Of a stretch of DNA of 6,716 nt, positions 1-6,716 are shown in pieces; positions within the stretch are counted from its first letter, which is position 1; the number at the start of each line of letters is the position of its first letter. Under the pieces are notes generated by a model. The model saw nothing but the letters and a program-made list of their open reading frames with translations. It ran no database searches and was not told the DNA's origin. Source of the stretch: an uncultured Kineosporia sp. (GTDB taxonomy: Bacteria > Actinomycetota > Actinomycetes > Actinomycetales > Kineosporiaceae). A program made the position numbers and the translations under genes. Location: positions 1 through 6,716 of the forward strand of contig CALMAR010000042.1 in NCBI GenBank assembly GCA_937859855.1, given 5' to 3'.

Positions 1-1742
1 CCTGCTGGCGCAGCTCCCGGCCCTGCCTCGGGCCACAAGCCGAAGACGCCGACCGTCTGCGTCCTGGCGTCACCAATGTTGTAGGTGATACCTGCCGGCC
101 GGCGGATCAGGGCACGACGGGACCGGATCATCGCCACCTGGGAGGCCGTCCCCAGGGCCAGACCGGCTGCTGCGCCCAGGCCCATACCGCTGCGCTCGGG
201 CAGCCGGGTGGCGGTGACCTCGCGCCGCTTCCCGGGCCGCTGGGCCATCCACTCAGCCAGTCGACGACTGCTCTCGCGCAGCCGCTTTCGCTGCCGCCAG
301 AAGATAAGGACGCCGACCACCAGCAGAATGTCACCGATCATGAACGTCTTGGCCGCTGCGTCACCGGCTGCGCCGCCCGCGGAGAAGAGCTGCTGGATGA
401 CTTGCAGGAAGACGCCGAGGAAGACGCTGGTAAATACGATGATCAGCAGTGAGACCGCGGCCTCGGCGAACGTCAGGAACAGCCCTCCCCGAGCGCCCCC
501 CGGCACCAGACCAAGGACCAGCATGATGATCGCCTTCACGCCGAGATAGAGCGCGTAGCAAGCTGCTGCGATGACCGATCCGGCGAGGACCACAGCCAAC
601 AGCAGGATCGCCGCCGCCGCGGGGATCAGCAGGAGAGAGCTGGACGCCATGCTCGCCGACGGATTCGAGGCGACCTCGCCGGTTGCCTTGCTGCAGTCAC
701 CGACCTTGTCGCGGATGTCGGAGTCGAACCCGTAGGGACCTGACTTGATCACATCGTTGTAGACCGACTCGCACTTCGTCCCCTCCAGCACGCGACCGAA
801 GTTGACCATCTCGGTGGGCTGCCGGATGAAGGTGTCAACCAGTGATCCGGTCATCTCGGCACGCAGGCCTTGGACGCTCTGCAGCCCATCACCAGCTGAT
901 CCCGCTGAACTGCCGCTCTGAGAGCCGCGGCCGCCGACGCTCGAAGCCTCAGAGGTGCTCAGCAGAGAGGACAGCTGCAGTCCGGTCTGTTCCGAGCGCA
1001 TCACCAGGCCGTTGTCCCCCGCCAACAAGTGAACGGGCTGGGCGAACACCCCCGAAGCCAGAGCCGCGATCACCAGAGCCATGGCCAGCTCCCAGATCCC
1101 TGTAGCCCACCGCCCCCGCATCCACCACAGCGCCGAGGCGAGTGCCGCGATAGTGAGCAGAGCCGGGACCGCGCCGACCCGGTCGATCACCGACTGCATG
1201 GCGTCCCCGGTTCGCAACATCGGGGCCGCCACCACGCTCAGCCACTTGAAGCTCAAAACCCAGTCCAGGAACCACAATGCGATGACCACCATGGAGCGGT
1301 AGAAGCCCCAGATTCCGTCGACGCAGGCGCCCCAGAAGGTCTTCAGCGGGCTGGTGATCCCGCCACGGTCAATGGACATCTCGTAGTTCCACACCGAGAT
1401 GCCCCGGGAATCCTTCAGCTGAATCCACGCGAGCGCGGCGGGCGTCTGGCTGACGCCGACCTCCGTAATCGGGTGGACCGGCGCGGGGTACGGCGAGGAT
1501 TGGGCCAGCAACGTCCCCGTCGAAGCCGAAGCGACCTGGAGCCGGACGACCAGCAGGGTGGCAGCCACGGTCACTGCTGCCGCCAGCCGCGCGGCCCAGC
1601 GCCGCACACTGCGGTGTCCTCTGCCGCCTCCGGTGATCGTGGCCGCTCCTGCAGCTCCGACGAGGCGGCGCAGCTCGGCCCAGCTGGTAATGACGCAGCT
1701 GAGGTGGCACGGCGAGCACGATCGCGGGCTCGGGCCGGTCAC
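1..1742 (-). CDS. VirB6/TcpH-like polytopic conjugation channel protein, C-terminus cut by window edge
   Basis: Continuous reading of the minus strand from a GTG at 1742 gives 580 residues with no stop before the left edge, so the gene is partial. Visible layout: a possible signal peptide or first membrane helix (about residues 47-70); a motif region at 106-128 (WIQLKDSRGISVWNYE); helices at about 151-166, 192-208 and 218-234; a large Ser/Gly-rich loop (about 235-368) holding Cys324 and Cys350; helices at about 370-400, 401-416, 425-449 and 467-482; then a basic Arg-rich tail. Several helices around a large loop, encoded next to a VirB4 ATPase, is the pattern of VirB6/TrbL/TcpH proteins, which form the inner-membrane channel of type IV secretion systems. 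The start overlaps the ATPase stop (GTGA) and has AGGGAG six bases upstream, suggesting translational coupling. A GTG at 1607 (residue 46) is an alternative start that would put the signal-like segment right at the N-terminus. The family call is by topology and context, not by a sequence match. Confidence 0.8.
   Translation of the reverse strand, partial: MTGPSPRSCSPCHLSCVITSWAELRRLVGAAGAATITGGGRGHRSVRRWAARLAAAVTVAATLLVVRLQVASASTGTLLAQSSPYPAPVHPITEVGVSQTPAALAWIQLKDSRGISVWNYEMSIDRGGITSPLKTFWGACVDGIWGFYRSMVVIALWFLDWVLSFKWLSVVAAPMLRTGDAMQSVIDRVGAVPALLTIAALASALWWMRGRWATGIWELAMALVIAALASGVFAQPVHLLAGDNGLVMRSEQTGLQLSSLLSTSEASSVGGRGSQSGSSAGSAGDGLQSVQGLRAEMTGSLVDTFIRQPTEMVNFGRVLEGTKCESVYNDVIKSGPYGFDSDIRDKVGDCSKATGEVASNPSASMASSSLLLIPAAAAILLLAVVLAGSVIAAACYALYLGVKAIIMLVLGLVPGGARGGLFLTFAEAAVSLLIIVFTSVFLGVFLQVIQQLFSAGGAAGDAAAKTFMIGDILLVVGVLIFWRQRKRLRESSRRLAEWMAQRPGKRREVTATRLPERSGMGLGAAAGLALGTASQVAMIRSRRALIRRPAGITYNIGDARTQTVGVFGLWPEAGPGAAPA
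1739..1742 (-). other. GTGA stop-start overlap between the VirB4 and VirB6-like genes
   Basis: The last codons of the ATPase gene are followed by TGA (1741-1739), which shares bases with a GTG (1742-1740) in the next frame. That frame stays open to the left edge. Such overlaps usually mean that the downstream gene is translated by ribosomes ending the upstream one, keeping the ATPase and channel protein in proportion. Confidence 0.6.
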
Positions 1743-4387
1743 GACTGGCTCCCTGAGTCCGCGGCGCCAGCTACCACGGCGTCCAGGACGCGCACGTCGC
1801 CGTTCACGACACCCGCTGCACCCGCTGCACCCACAAGGGTCGCCTGCGGCCGCAGCGAGGCTGCCTGCCCTGATGTGAGGACCGCGGCGAGCCGGGCGGG
1901 CCGGGCCGGCGGCATGACCTTTCCCCGGCCGACGTTCCCGGAAGAGTCCCGGATCAAGCATTCACCGCGGCGGTGCAGCGGCACGCCGTCGCCGCTGACC
2001 GGCGACATGTCGGTGCGCACCAACGCGAGCAGGGCTTCGTCGTCCGGGTCCAGGTCCAGCCATGCCAGCCCGCGGCGGGCCAGCGTCAGGTCGCGGTGAC
2101 GCATCAGGATCCGGGTGGGGATCAGGCCGCGCAGGGTGGGTGAGCCGAAGTCCGCTTCAGGGTCGTGAGAGCCCAGCGCAACAGCAGCATCGTGCTTGCG
2201 GCCGTCCCGCACGAAGTCGACGATCTCCCGTTCGCCCTCGGGGCTGATGGTCACCGAGTGGGCCTCGTCGACGACGAACAAGCCCAGCCTGTCCCGTTCG
2301 GCGAAGCACACCTGACGGGCCAGAGCCGCGATCAGGGCGTACACGGCCCGCCCGAAGATCTTCTCGACGCCCATGTTCTCGAACAGGTGGGCATGCTCCA
2401 GCTCCTCACGGGAGGGCAGCTGCAGTGTGTGCGTCCGGACGATCACAACCGGCTCGGACAGCTGCAGAGCGGGCACCGTGTCGTCGAAGATCACCCGGCC
2501 GAAGTCCTTGCGGGCGAACACGTTAAGCAGGCGGGCCACCTCCACCGCGTCCGGCAGCTGACAATCGTGCTGCAGGTGACGCTGCAGCTGCCCCAGACCG
2601 GTGATGCCGTGCTCCGCCAAGTAGGCGGGGTCCAGCACGTCGGACAGCAGGACGCCGCGCTCGCTAGTTGGTGCCACGTTCAGCAACGGGGTCAGGAACG
2701 TCTGGGTGATGCGCGCGCCGATCCGGGGCCCGAAAACCCGCAACGGGTCCAGTGACAGCACGGGGTCGGACACGTCGACGACCACGGCGTTGCCGATGGA
2801 TGCGGCCCAGTCCGCCCACTCCCCCATCACGGTGCGGTCGGCGGCGATGACGCGCCCGCCGCGGTCGCTGACGTCGCCAGCAAGCTTCTTGAGGGTCACG
2901 CTCTTTCCGCTGCCAAGTTCGCCGGCGATCGCCAGGGAGCCGGAGACATCCCGGTCGATGGCCCCCTCCAGGTCGTGCAGGACGACGCTGGTGGGCCCGC
3001 ACGTGACGCTGGGAGCCAGTAACGGGCCGTGGGCAATGTTGAGGGCCAGGGCGGAACCGCGGCTGTCGCCCAGGGTGACGCTGGCCAGAGGGACGGTGGC
3101 CGCCAGCGCACGTGAGGTGGTGATCTGGGCGAATTCGCGGACCACCCGCGATGCCGGGACGCCGGGGGTCATCGCCCACCACAGCTCTTCCTGGTACCCC
3201 AGGGGCTGAGCGAGCCGGTAGCCGCTGTCGGACAGGTAGTCCGCCAATGACGAGGCCTGGGCCGTCGCCGAGTCGGCCGTGGGCCCGGCCACGCAGAAGA
3301 TGACGGTGGCCTGGGCCTCGACCTCCAGCTTGTCGCCTTCCAGGGTGGCCACGTAGTCGGCCAGATCCTGCGCGACCCGGTCGAGCATGTTCAGGCCATG
3401 GCTGAGCTCGCCCGATCGCTGCCCGTACTGCTCGTTGAGGTTGCGCAGCGCCCGCTGGTTGGCGATGGAGACCGTCGCGGAGGAGCGCACGTGCAGTCGC
3501 AGCGCCCAGTCGACGTCCAGCCCGGACTCGTCGATGCGTCCGATCAGCTCGCTGCCGGGGAAGACCATGCCGCCGTCGGGTACGTCGGCCAGGGCTAGGA
3601 GCGCCTGGTAGGAGGCGTCGCGGCCCGGGCCTGGGGTGGCGGTGTCGAGGACCTTCACGTACCGGCGGCGCAGGGGGTTGCCGCGCTTGCCCTTGGGCAG
3701 ATCGGTGATTCCGCCTTCGTCGAGCAGCGGCTCGGACAGGCCGGATGCGCCTCGCGGACTCAGCTGGGTTCCGTCCATCTCCAGGGTGCCGGTTGCCGGC
3801 AGTTCGGGGTCCTGGAACAGGCCGCGGCGCAGCGCATGCTGCTGTAGCCAGATCATCTGGGCCGCTGTGGCGGGACGGGGCTGGAAGGGTGAGGGGATGG
3901 CTGCCTCGATCCGGCCGGCTTGCTCCAGGCGGCGGCGGACCTCCTGCTCGGGCACCCCGGCGCGGGGCAGGCCCAGGCGGTCGCGAAGGTCCGCGGTGGC
4001 GGCGCGAAGCGGCTCCACCGCGCGGTCGGAGGGCCGGTCAGCGGCCAGCGGCACCGACAGCCAGAAGATGCGCTGGCCCGGGCCTATCTCATCCAGGGTG
4101 GCCAGAGTGGCCTGGCATTCGGCAACCCATTCGGGGTGCTCGTCGAGGGCGACGGTCTCGAGCATGCGTTCCACCACGGCCGCCGGGTCCAGGCCGGAGC
4201 ACACGCCGAGCAGGAGCGACTCACCGGGTAGGGCTCTGATGAGGGCCTGGTGCAGGCCGCGGACAGTGTGCTTGTCCTTGAGCGGGCGCAGGCCGTAGGG
4301 CAGGCCGTCCAGGATCCAGTCCGCCCACACGGCGCCGGACCTGGTCCAGCGCAGGTTCGCGGCCAGTGATCGAGTGGGGGTGCGCAT
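1739..4387 (-). CDS. virB4: VirB4/TcpF-like type IV secretion ATPase
   Basis: This 882-residue protein is the energy source of the conjugation channel: an ATPase on the cytoplasmic face of the membrane that supports channel assembly and transfer. The N-terminal half (about 1-440) is the variable VirB4 domain, with the segment LDGLPYGLRP at 26-35. The C-terminal half is a RecA-like motor. Walker A is GELGSGKS at 489-496. Walker B is LFVVDEAHS at 703-711, with the catalytic Asp-Glu at 707-708. A charged motif, DGRKHDAAVALGSHD (728-742), follows; the family often has a Gln near the end of this element, where a His is seen. Residues 825-882 form an Ala/Gly-rich, probably disordered tail. The ATG start has GAAGGA six bases upstream (4394-4399). 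The length fits VirB4-type ATPases (about 800-900 residues). The lack of membrane helices and the flanking TcpE-like and VirB6-like genes favour VirB4 over the VirD4/TcpA coupling protein. Confidence 0.93.
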   Translation of the reverse strand: MRTPTRSLAANLRWTRSGAVWADWILDGLPYGLRPLKDKHTVRGLHQALIRALPGESLLLGVCSGLDPAAVVERMLETVALDEHPEWVAECQATLATLDEIGPGQRIFWLSVPLAADRPSDRAVEPLRAATADLRDRLGLPRAGVPEQEVRRRLEQAGRIEAAIPSPFQPRPATAAQMIWLQQHALRRGLFQDPELPATGTLEMDGTQLSPRGASGLSEPLLDEGGITDLPKGKRGNPLRRRYVKVLDTATPGPGRDASYQALLALADVPDGGMVFPGSELIGRIDESGLDVDWALRLHVRSSATVSIANQRALRNLNEQYGQRSGELSHGLNMLDRVAQDLADYVATLEGDKLEVEAQATVIFCVAGPTADSATAQASSLADYLSDSGYRLAQPLGYQEELWWAMTPGVPASRVVREFAQITTSRALAATVPLASVTLGDSRGSALALNIAHGPLLAPSVTCGPTSVVLHDLEGAIDRDVSGSLAIAGELGSGKSVTLKKLAGDVSDRGGRVIAADRTVMGEWADWAASIGNAVVVDVSDPVLSLDPLRVFGPRIGARITQTFLTPLLNVAPTSERGVLLSDVLDPAYLAEHGITGLGQLQRHLQHDCQLPDAVEVARLLNVFARKDFGRVIFDDTVPALQLSEPVVIVRTHTLQLPSREELEHAHLFENMGVEKIFGRAVYALIAALARQVCFAERDRLGLFVVDEAHSVTISPEGEREIVDFVRDGRKHDAAVALGSHDPEADFGSPTLRGLIPTRILMRHRDLTLARRGLAWLDLDPDDEALLALVRTDMSPVSGDGVPLHRRGECLIRDSSGNVGRGKVMPPARPARLAAVLTSGQAASLRPQATLVGAAGAAGVVNGDVRVLDAVVAGAADSGSQS
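1749..1754 (-). promoter_or_regulatory. Ribosome binding site for the VirB6-like gene (start at 1742)
   Basis: AGGGAG on the minus strand ends six bases before the GTG at 1742, inside the 3' end of the ATPase gene. The same six-base spacing is used by the two genes upstream, which favours 1742 over the alternative GTG at 1607. The latter has AGAGGA nine bases before it. Confidence 0.5.
1811..1832 (-). repeat. Short tandem repeat in the ATPase tail (9-base unit, about 2.4 copies)
   Basis: The plus strand reads ACCCGCTGC twice in a row and then ACCC. On the coding strand it yields a Gly-Ala-Ala repeat in the low-complexity C-terminal tail of the VirB4 protein, well past the motor domain. It is probably a length-variable, non-functional stretch. 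Confidence 0.6.
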
Positions 4388-4393
4388 CGGGTG

Positions 4394-4399
4394 TCCTTC
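4394..4399 (-). promoter_or_regulatory. Ribosome binding site for the VirB4 ATPase gene
   Basis: GAAGGA on the minus strand lies six bases before the ATG at 4387 and supports that start. Confidence 0.7.
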
Positions 4400-4459
4400 G
4401 CAGGCAGGTTTCGGTGGTCTGGAGGTCGGTCAGGCTGGGGCTGGCTGCGCCCGGGCGTC

Positions 4460-5113
4460 TTACATCCCGTTGATGCCGCGGTAGGACGCGCGCTGGGGCG
4501 GGCGACGAGGGACCGGCCGGGCGGGGGTCCCAGACGACGTAGCCGGCGGTGACGGTCGAGGCGGCGGGACCGCGGAGGCCGGTGCGACCGCCAACTGCTT
4601 CTGCACTCCGTGCAGCTCCTGGCGAGCGGGTGCCGGCTCGCGTACGGGTTCCACCTCCTCCTGGGGCGCGGCCATCGCTGGTTCTGAGGTGCCGTGCGGT
4701 GCGCCCCCCGAGCAGCCCTGCACGGTGAGGCGAGTGGTGAGCCGGTGGGGTGAGGTCGGTCTGAGGGGACGACCGGCCAGGTGCCCGTGGGGTGATGTGC
4801 TGAAGGCGCGCAGGAGGCCCGTTGCGGCGGTGAGTGGGCTACGGCCGCCGACCGGAAGACGGCCGAGGGAGAACACGACGCCGTAGGTGACGGCGGCCAG
4901 GACGATGAAGTTGCCGATCAAGCCGAACCGGCCCCAGACGCCAAGGATTTGGCTGCCGAGCCAGATCATTGCGGCGCCCACGATCGTCTGCGTGTACGTG
5001 TACGGGCCACCGGGGATCTTGAAGCCGTCAGGGGTCTTCCCGATCAGCTGTGGGAATCGGCGGGCCCGGGTGTAGAACCGCACGATCTCGGGGCCGTCAT
5101 CCAGGCTGGACAC
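4460..5113 (-). CDS. TcpE-like conjugation membrane protein with proline-rich C-terminal tail
   Basis: This 217-residue protein has a short basic N-terminus (FYTRARRFPQLIG, 13-25), a Gly/Pro/Tyr stretch (30-41), and two membrane helices at about 42-60 and 64-84. Next come a basic, conserved-looking region (GRLPVGGRSPLTA, 84-96, on to about 130) and a long Pro/Ala-rich tail to the end that looks disordered. The compact two-helix N-terminal half directly upstream of a VirB4 gene fits the TcpE family of Gram-positive conjugation systems (TcpE of pCW3, Orf17 of Tn916), small membrane proteins needed for transfer whose exact role is poorly defined. A tail of about 90-100 residues makes it longer than typical TcpE. 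The start is GTG with GAGGAGG six bases upstream. It ends in TAA, and 72 bases without an evident terminator separate it from the ATPase gene. The family call rests on topology and gene order. Confidence 0.75.
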   Translation of the reverse strand: MSSLDDGPEIVRFYTRARRFPQLIGKTPDGFKIPGGPYTYTQTIVGAAMIWLGSQILGVWGRFGLIGNFIVLAAVTYGVVFSLGRLPVGGRSPLTAATGLLRAFSTSPHGHLAGRPLRPTSPHRLTTRLTVQGCSGGAPHGTSEPAMAAPQEEVEPVREPAPARQELHGVQKQLAVAPASAVPPPRPSPPATSSGTPARPVPRRPPQRASYRGINGM

Positions 5114-5119
5114 GGCGTG

Positions 5120-5126
5120 CCTCCTC
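5120..5126 (-). promoter_or_regulatory. Ribosome binding site for the TcpE-like gene
   Basis: GAGGAGG on the minus strand, six bases before the GTG at 5113, is the strongest Shine-Dalgarno match in the window and decides for the GTG start. Confidence 0.8.
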
Positions 5127-5170
5127 GTCTTGGGCTTGAGTGATCACGTGCTGGCCGGCGGTCTGCCGGG

Positions 5171-5599
5171 TCAGGCCTGGGATGCTCCGGGCAGCGCGGG
5201 CAGGTCCCTGGGGTTGTGCACCGGTGGCTGCACAGCTGCTCGGACGGTGGGCTGCTGAGGCGCTGAGTGCGATACCGCGGGCATGGAGTTCACTTCGTCC
5301 CCGACGCGGTTCTCCAGATCGGTCATGTGGAAGGTGATCCACACCATCAGGGCGGCCACGAGCCCGGTGACCACGATCCGAGCGACTGCGAAGGCGGACC
5401 TGACCGCGTTGTAGATCACAAAGATCAGTGCCGCAGTGATGGACAGGCCGCGAGCGGCGACCTGGACCTGCTCATTCTTCTGCGTGATCAGGTCGATCAG
5501 ACCGGTGGATCCTCCGCCGTCGCCGGCGGCGGCCAGCGGCGACCCGCTGGCCAGGTGGTGAATAGCGGCCTCGTTGACCGCGGCGAGTAGGACGGACAT
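5171..5599 (-). CDS. Small two-helix membrane protein of the conjugation cluster (TcpD position)
   Basis: This 142-residue protein has a weakly hydrophobic N-terminus, a Gly-rich turn (26-33), and an amphipathic stretch (LIDLITQKNEQVQVAARGL, 34-52). Two membrane helices follow at about 51-65 and 70-90, then TDLENRVGDEVN (93-104) and a Pro/Ala-rich tail. It lies 57 bases after the tcpC-like gene and 57 bases before the tcpE-like gene, the place held by tcpD in pCW3-type clusters. I do not recognise a defined function. A hairpin of two helices at this size could be a small inner-membrane scaffold or a pilin-like (VirB2-type) subunit. No clear cleavable signal peptide is seen, which weakens the pilin idea. 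The ATG start has GAGGAG ten bases upstream. Its membrane core and position make it a real gene of this module. Confidence 0.8.
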   Translation of the reverse strand: MSVLLAAVNEAAIHHLASGSPLAAAGDGGGSTGLIDLITQKNEQVQVAARGLSITAALIFVIYNAVRSAFAVARIVVTGLVAALMVWITFHMTDLENRVGDEVNSMPAVSHSAPQQPTVRAAVQPPVHNPRDLPALPGASQA

Positions 5600-5609
5600 G
5601 ACGGTGGTT

Positions 5610-5615
5610 CTCCTC
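5610..5615 (-). promoter_or_regulatory. Ribosome binding site for the small two-helix protein
   Basis: GAGGAG on the minus strand lies ten bases before the ATG at 5599, in the 57-base gap after the tcpC-like gene. Confidence 0.7.
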
Positions 5616-5656
5616 TTCGATGATGGGGTTTCGCGGACGGCTTGGCTGGTGACGGG

Positions 5657-6716
5657 TCAGGGTTTGGCAGAGCTGGCAGGGCTGGCAGGGTTGGCTGCAG
5701 CCGTGGTGGGCGCAGCTGGAGGCTGGGCAGCAGCGGAGGGCGCGCCGGCTGTGGGCGCGGTGGGCCCGGGCGCGGACTCGGGCGCGGGATCGATGCTGTA
5801 GATCTCCCAGCGACCGGCGCGGGCTCGCAGGGTCAGGGTGTAGTTCACCTCGGAGGTCTGCTTGCCCGAGGTGACCGCCGTGGCATCCACAAGCACCCGC
5901 AGCTGCCCGCCCTCAGCCGGCGCGGAGGTCCCGTCGACCTGCGTGTCGGTGAGGATCTCGTCGACGTTGACCTTGGTGTAGGCCGGCGGGGCGATCGCCG
6001 TGACCGGCACCGGAGCTGCCGGTGAGACGTACCGCGTGACATCCCCGGCGCCAGCCAGGTAGGCGCCCAGGAATTGGGCCACGGTCTGGGTGAGGGAGGC
6101 GTCGCCGTCCACCGGCCGCTGGTAGTTCAGCTTGGCGCCGGTGGTCACGGCCGGCGCCGCCCCAGGCGCCGGCAGCGCGGCCCCCGGCGGGGTGTACGCT
6201 GCGGGGGGCGCGGGTGGCCGGGGCGGCGGCCGCCACTGGCGCCGGCAGCATCAGCGCGGATACCGAGGCTGGCTCGCCGCTGGCGTTGTCGTTGACCACG
6301 ACGGGGATCTGGTAGTACCGGCGGAGCGGGTCCTGACCGTCGGCGACGACGTCGGCGGCCACGACCACGGACCAGATCCGGCCGGTCTGCTGGACCCTGG
6401 CCACCGTCATGTTGCTGACCGCGTATGGCTTCTCCGGCGCCGACCAGTACGCCGAGGTGACCAGCGCTTGCAGCTTCGCTTCACCGCCCCTGGCGGTGGT
6501 CAGCCAGGTCCAGATCACCCGTTCGGCGAATTCACCGGCTGCTACCTGCTCGCCAGTGCTGCCCGACACGGGAGCGGCCACCGGCACGGCGGAGCCGCCC
6601 AGCTGCCCCGTCAGAGCCAGGCCGCCAACGGCCAGGCCGAACGGGCCGCACAGCAGTCCGGCCCACAGCAGCGCCGTGGAGGCGCGGGTGGCCAGCGAGG
6701 TCCCACCGGTCCACAC
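5657..6716 (-). CDS. tcpC: TcpC/VirB8-like conjugation protein, frameshifted and cut at the right edge
   Basis: Two overlapping reading frames together make one TcpC-like protein. The first frame, from the right edge, carries a membrane helix (about residues 14-36) and then an NTF2-like-type region, from AAGEFAERVIWTWLTTARGG (59-78) to YYQIPVVVNDN (134-144). The second frame carries the next such region: FLGAYLAGAGDVTRYVSP, KVNVDEILTDTQV and WEIYSIDPAP. This is the TcpC plan of an N-terminal anchor and two external domains related to VirB8, which bridge membrane and wall and contact other channel parts. Joining the frames needs removal of one base, best placed at the G run 6203-6208 inside a Pro/Ala-rich linker, and gives about 352 residues. 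Unjoined, the first frame ends at 5913 after about 97 Arg/Gly-rich nonsense residues. Sequencing error, real mutation or programmed shift are all possible. The GTG at the very edge is unlikely to be the true start, so the N-terminus is probably incomplete. Confidence 0.82.
6203..6208 (-). other. Homopolymer (C6 on coding strand) at apparent frameshift in the tcpC-like gene
   Basis: The coding strand reads GCG CCCCCC GCAGCG. Upstream, the frame ending at 5913 has G or C in almost every third position. Downstream, the frame ending at 5657 does. The downstream frame is closed by a TGA at 6251-6253, so the crossover must lie between there and about 6135, where domain-like sequence begins. Dropping one C gives an uninterrupted Ala/Pro-rich linker reading ATRAPAAYTPPGAALPAPG. 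Confidence 0.65.

Noticed and set aside
1369..1719. Minus-strand frame of 116 codons after the ATPase gene
   Set aside because: It is out of frame with the VirB6-like protein, whose frame carries helices and the WIQLKDSRGISVWNYE segment over the same bases.
1029..2099. Plus-strand open frame of 356 codons
   Set aside because: It lies opposite the VirB4 and VirB6-like genes, is Arg/Ser/Pro-rich with no domain or membrane pattern, and is a by-product of high GC coding on the other strand.
3636..4298. Plus-strand open frame of 220 codons
   Set aside because: It is fully antisense to the N-terminal half of the VirB4 gene, with Arg/Ser-rich low-complexity translation typical of a shadow frame.
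4388..4459. 72-base gap examined for a promoter or terminator
   Set aside because: Apart from the ribosome binding site, no strong hairpin with a T run and no convincing -10/-35 pair was seen; it is treated as an intra-operon spacer.
5097..5342. Minus-strand frame of 81 codons bridging the two-helix and TcpE-like genes
   Set aside because: It overlaps the ends of two better-supported genes, and its translation is Arg/Ala-rich without features.
5668..5700. Imperfect repeat of CTGGCAGGG near the 3' end of the tcpC-like gene
   Set aside because: It encodes part of the Ala/Ser/Pro-rich tail and is ordinary low-complexity coding sequence; no mobile or regulatory pattern was seen.

Overview
The window is very GC-rich (roughly 70% by eye), and its genes use codons with G or C at nearly every third position. 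Together with the protein families this points to an actinomycete, probably Streptomyces or a relative. All supported genes lie on the minus strand, so transcription runs from the right end to the left end. The window is essentially one dense operon with gaps of 57, 57 and 72 bases and one 4-base overlap. No gene-free stretch reaches 300 bases. No tRNA, rRNA, CRISPR array, insertion sequence, attachment site or clear terminator was seen.

In transcription order the window holds five genes. (1) A TcpC/VirB8-like bitopic membrane protein with two NTF2-like-type regions (6716 to 5657), cut by the right edge and split by an apparent one-base frameshift at a run of six G (6203-6208). (2) A 142-residue protein with two membrane segments (5599 to 5171), in the position of TcpD. 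(3) A TcpE-like two-helix membrane protein with a proline-rich tail (5113 to 4460). (4) An 882-residue VirB4/TcpF-type ATPase with intact Walker A and Walker B motifs (4387 to 1739). (5) A large polytopic VirB6/TcpH-like channel protein starting in a GTGA overlap with the ATPase stop (1742) and running off the left edge with at least 580 residues.

The gene order C - (D) - E - F/VirB4 - H/VirB6 matches the minimal Gram-positive type IV secretion cluster of clostridial pCW3-type plasmids; part of it is shared with Tn916-type elements. This is therefore most likely the mating-channel part of an integrative conjugative element or conjugative plasmid. It is distinct from the single-protein FtsK-like (TraB) DNA transfer typical of Streptomyces plasmids. 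The VirB4 ATPase would energise a membrane channel built from the VirB6-like, TcpC-like, TcpE-like and small two-helix proteins. The relaxase, coupling ATPase and cell-wall hydrolase expected for a complete system are not in this window and may lie outside it.

I see a recognisable conjugation module rather than a new kind of system. The points most worth a second look are the frameshift in the tcpC-like gene, the small TcpD-position protein, the Cys-containing external loop of the VirB6-like protein, and the choice of start for that protein.
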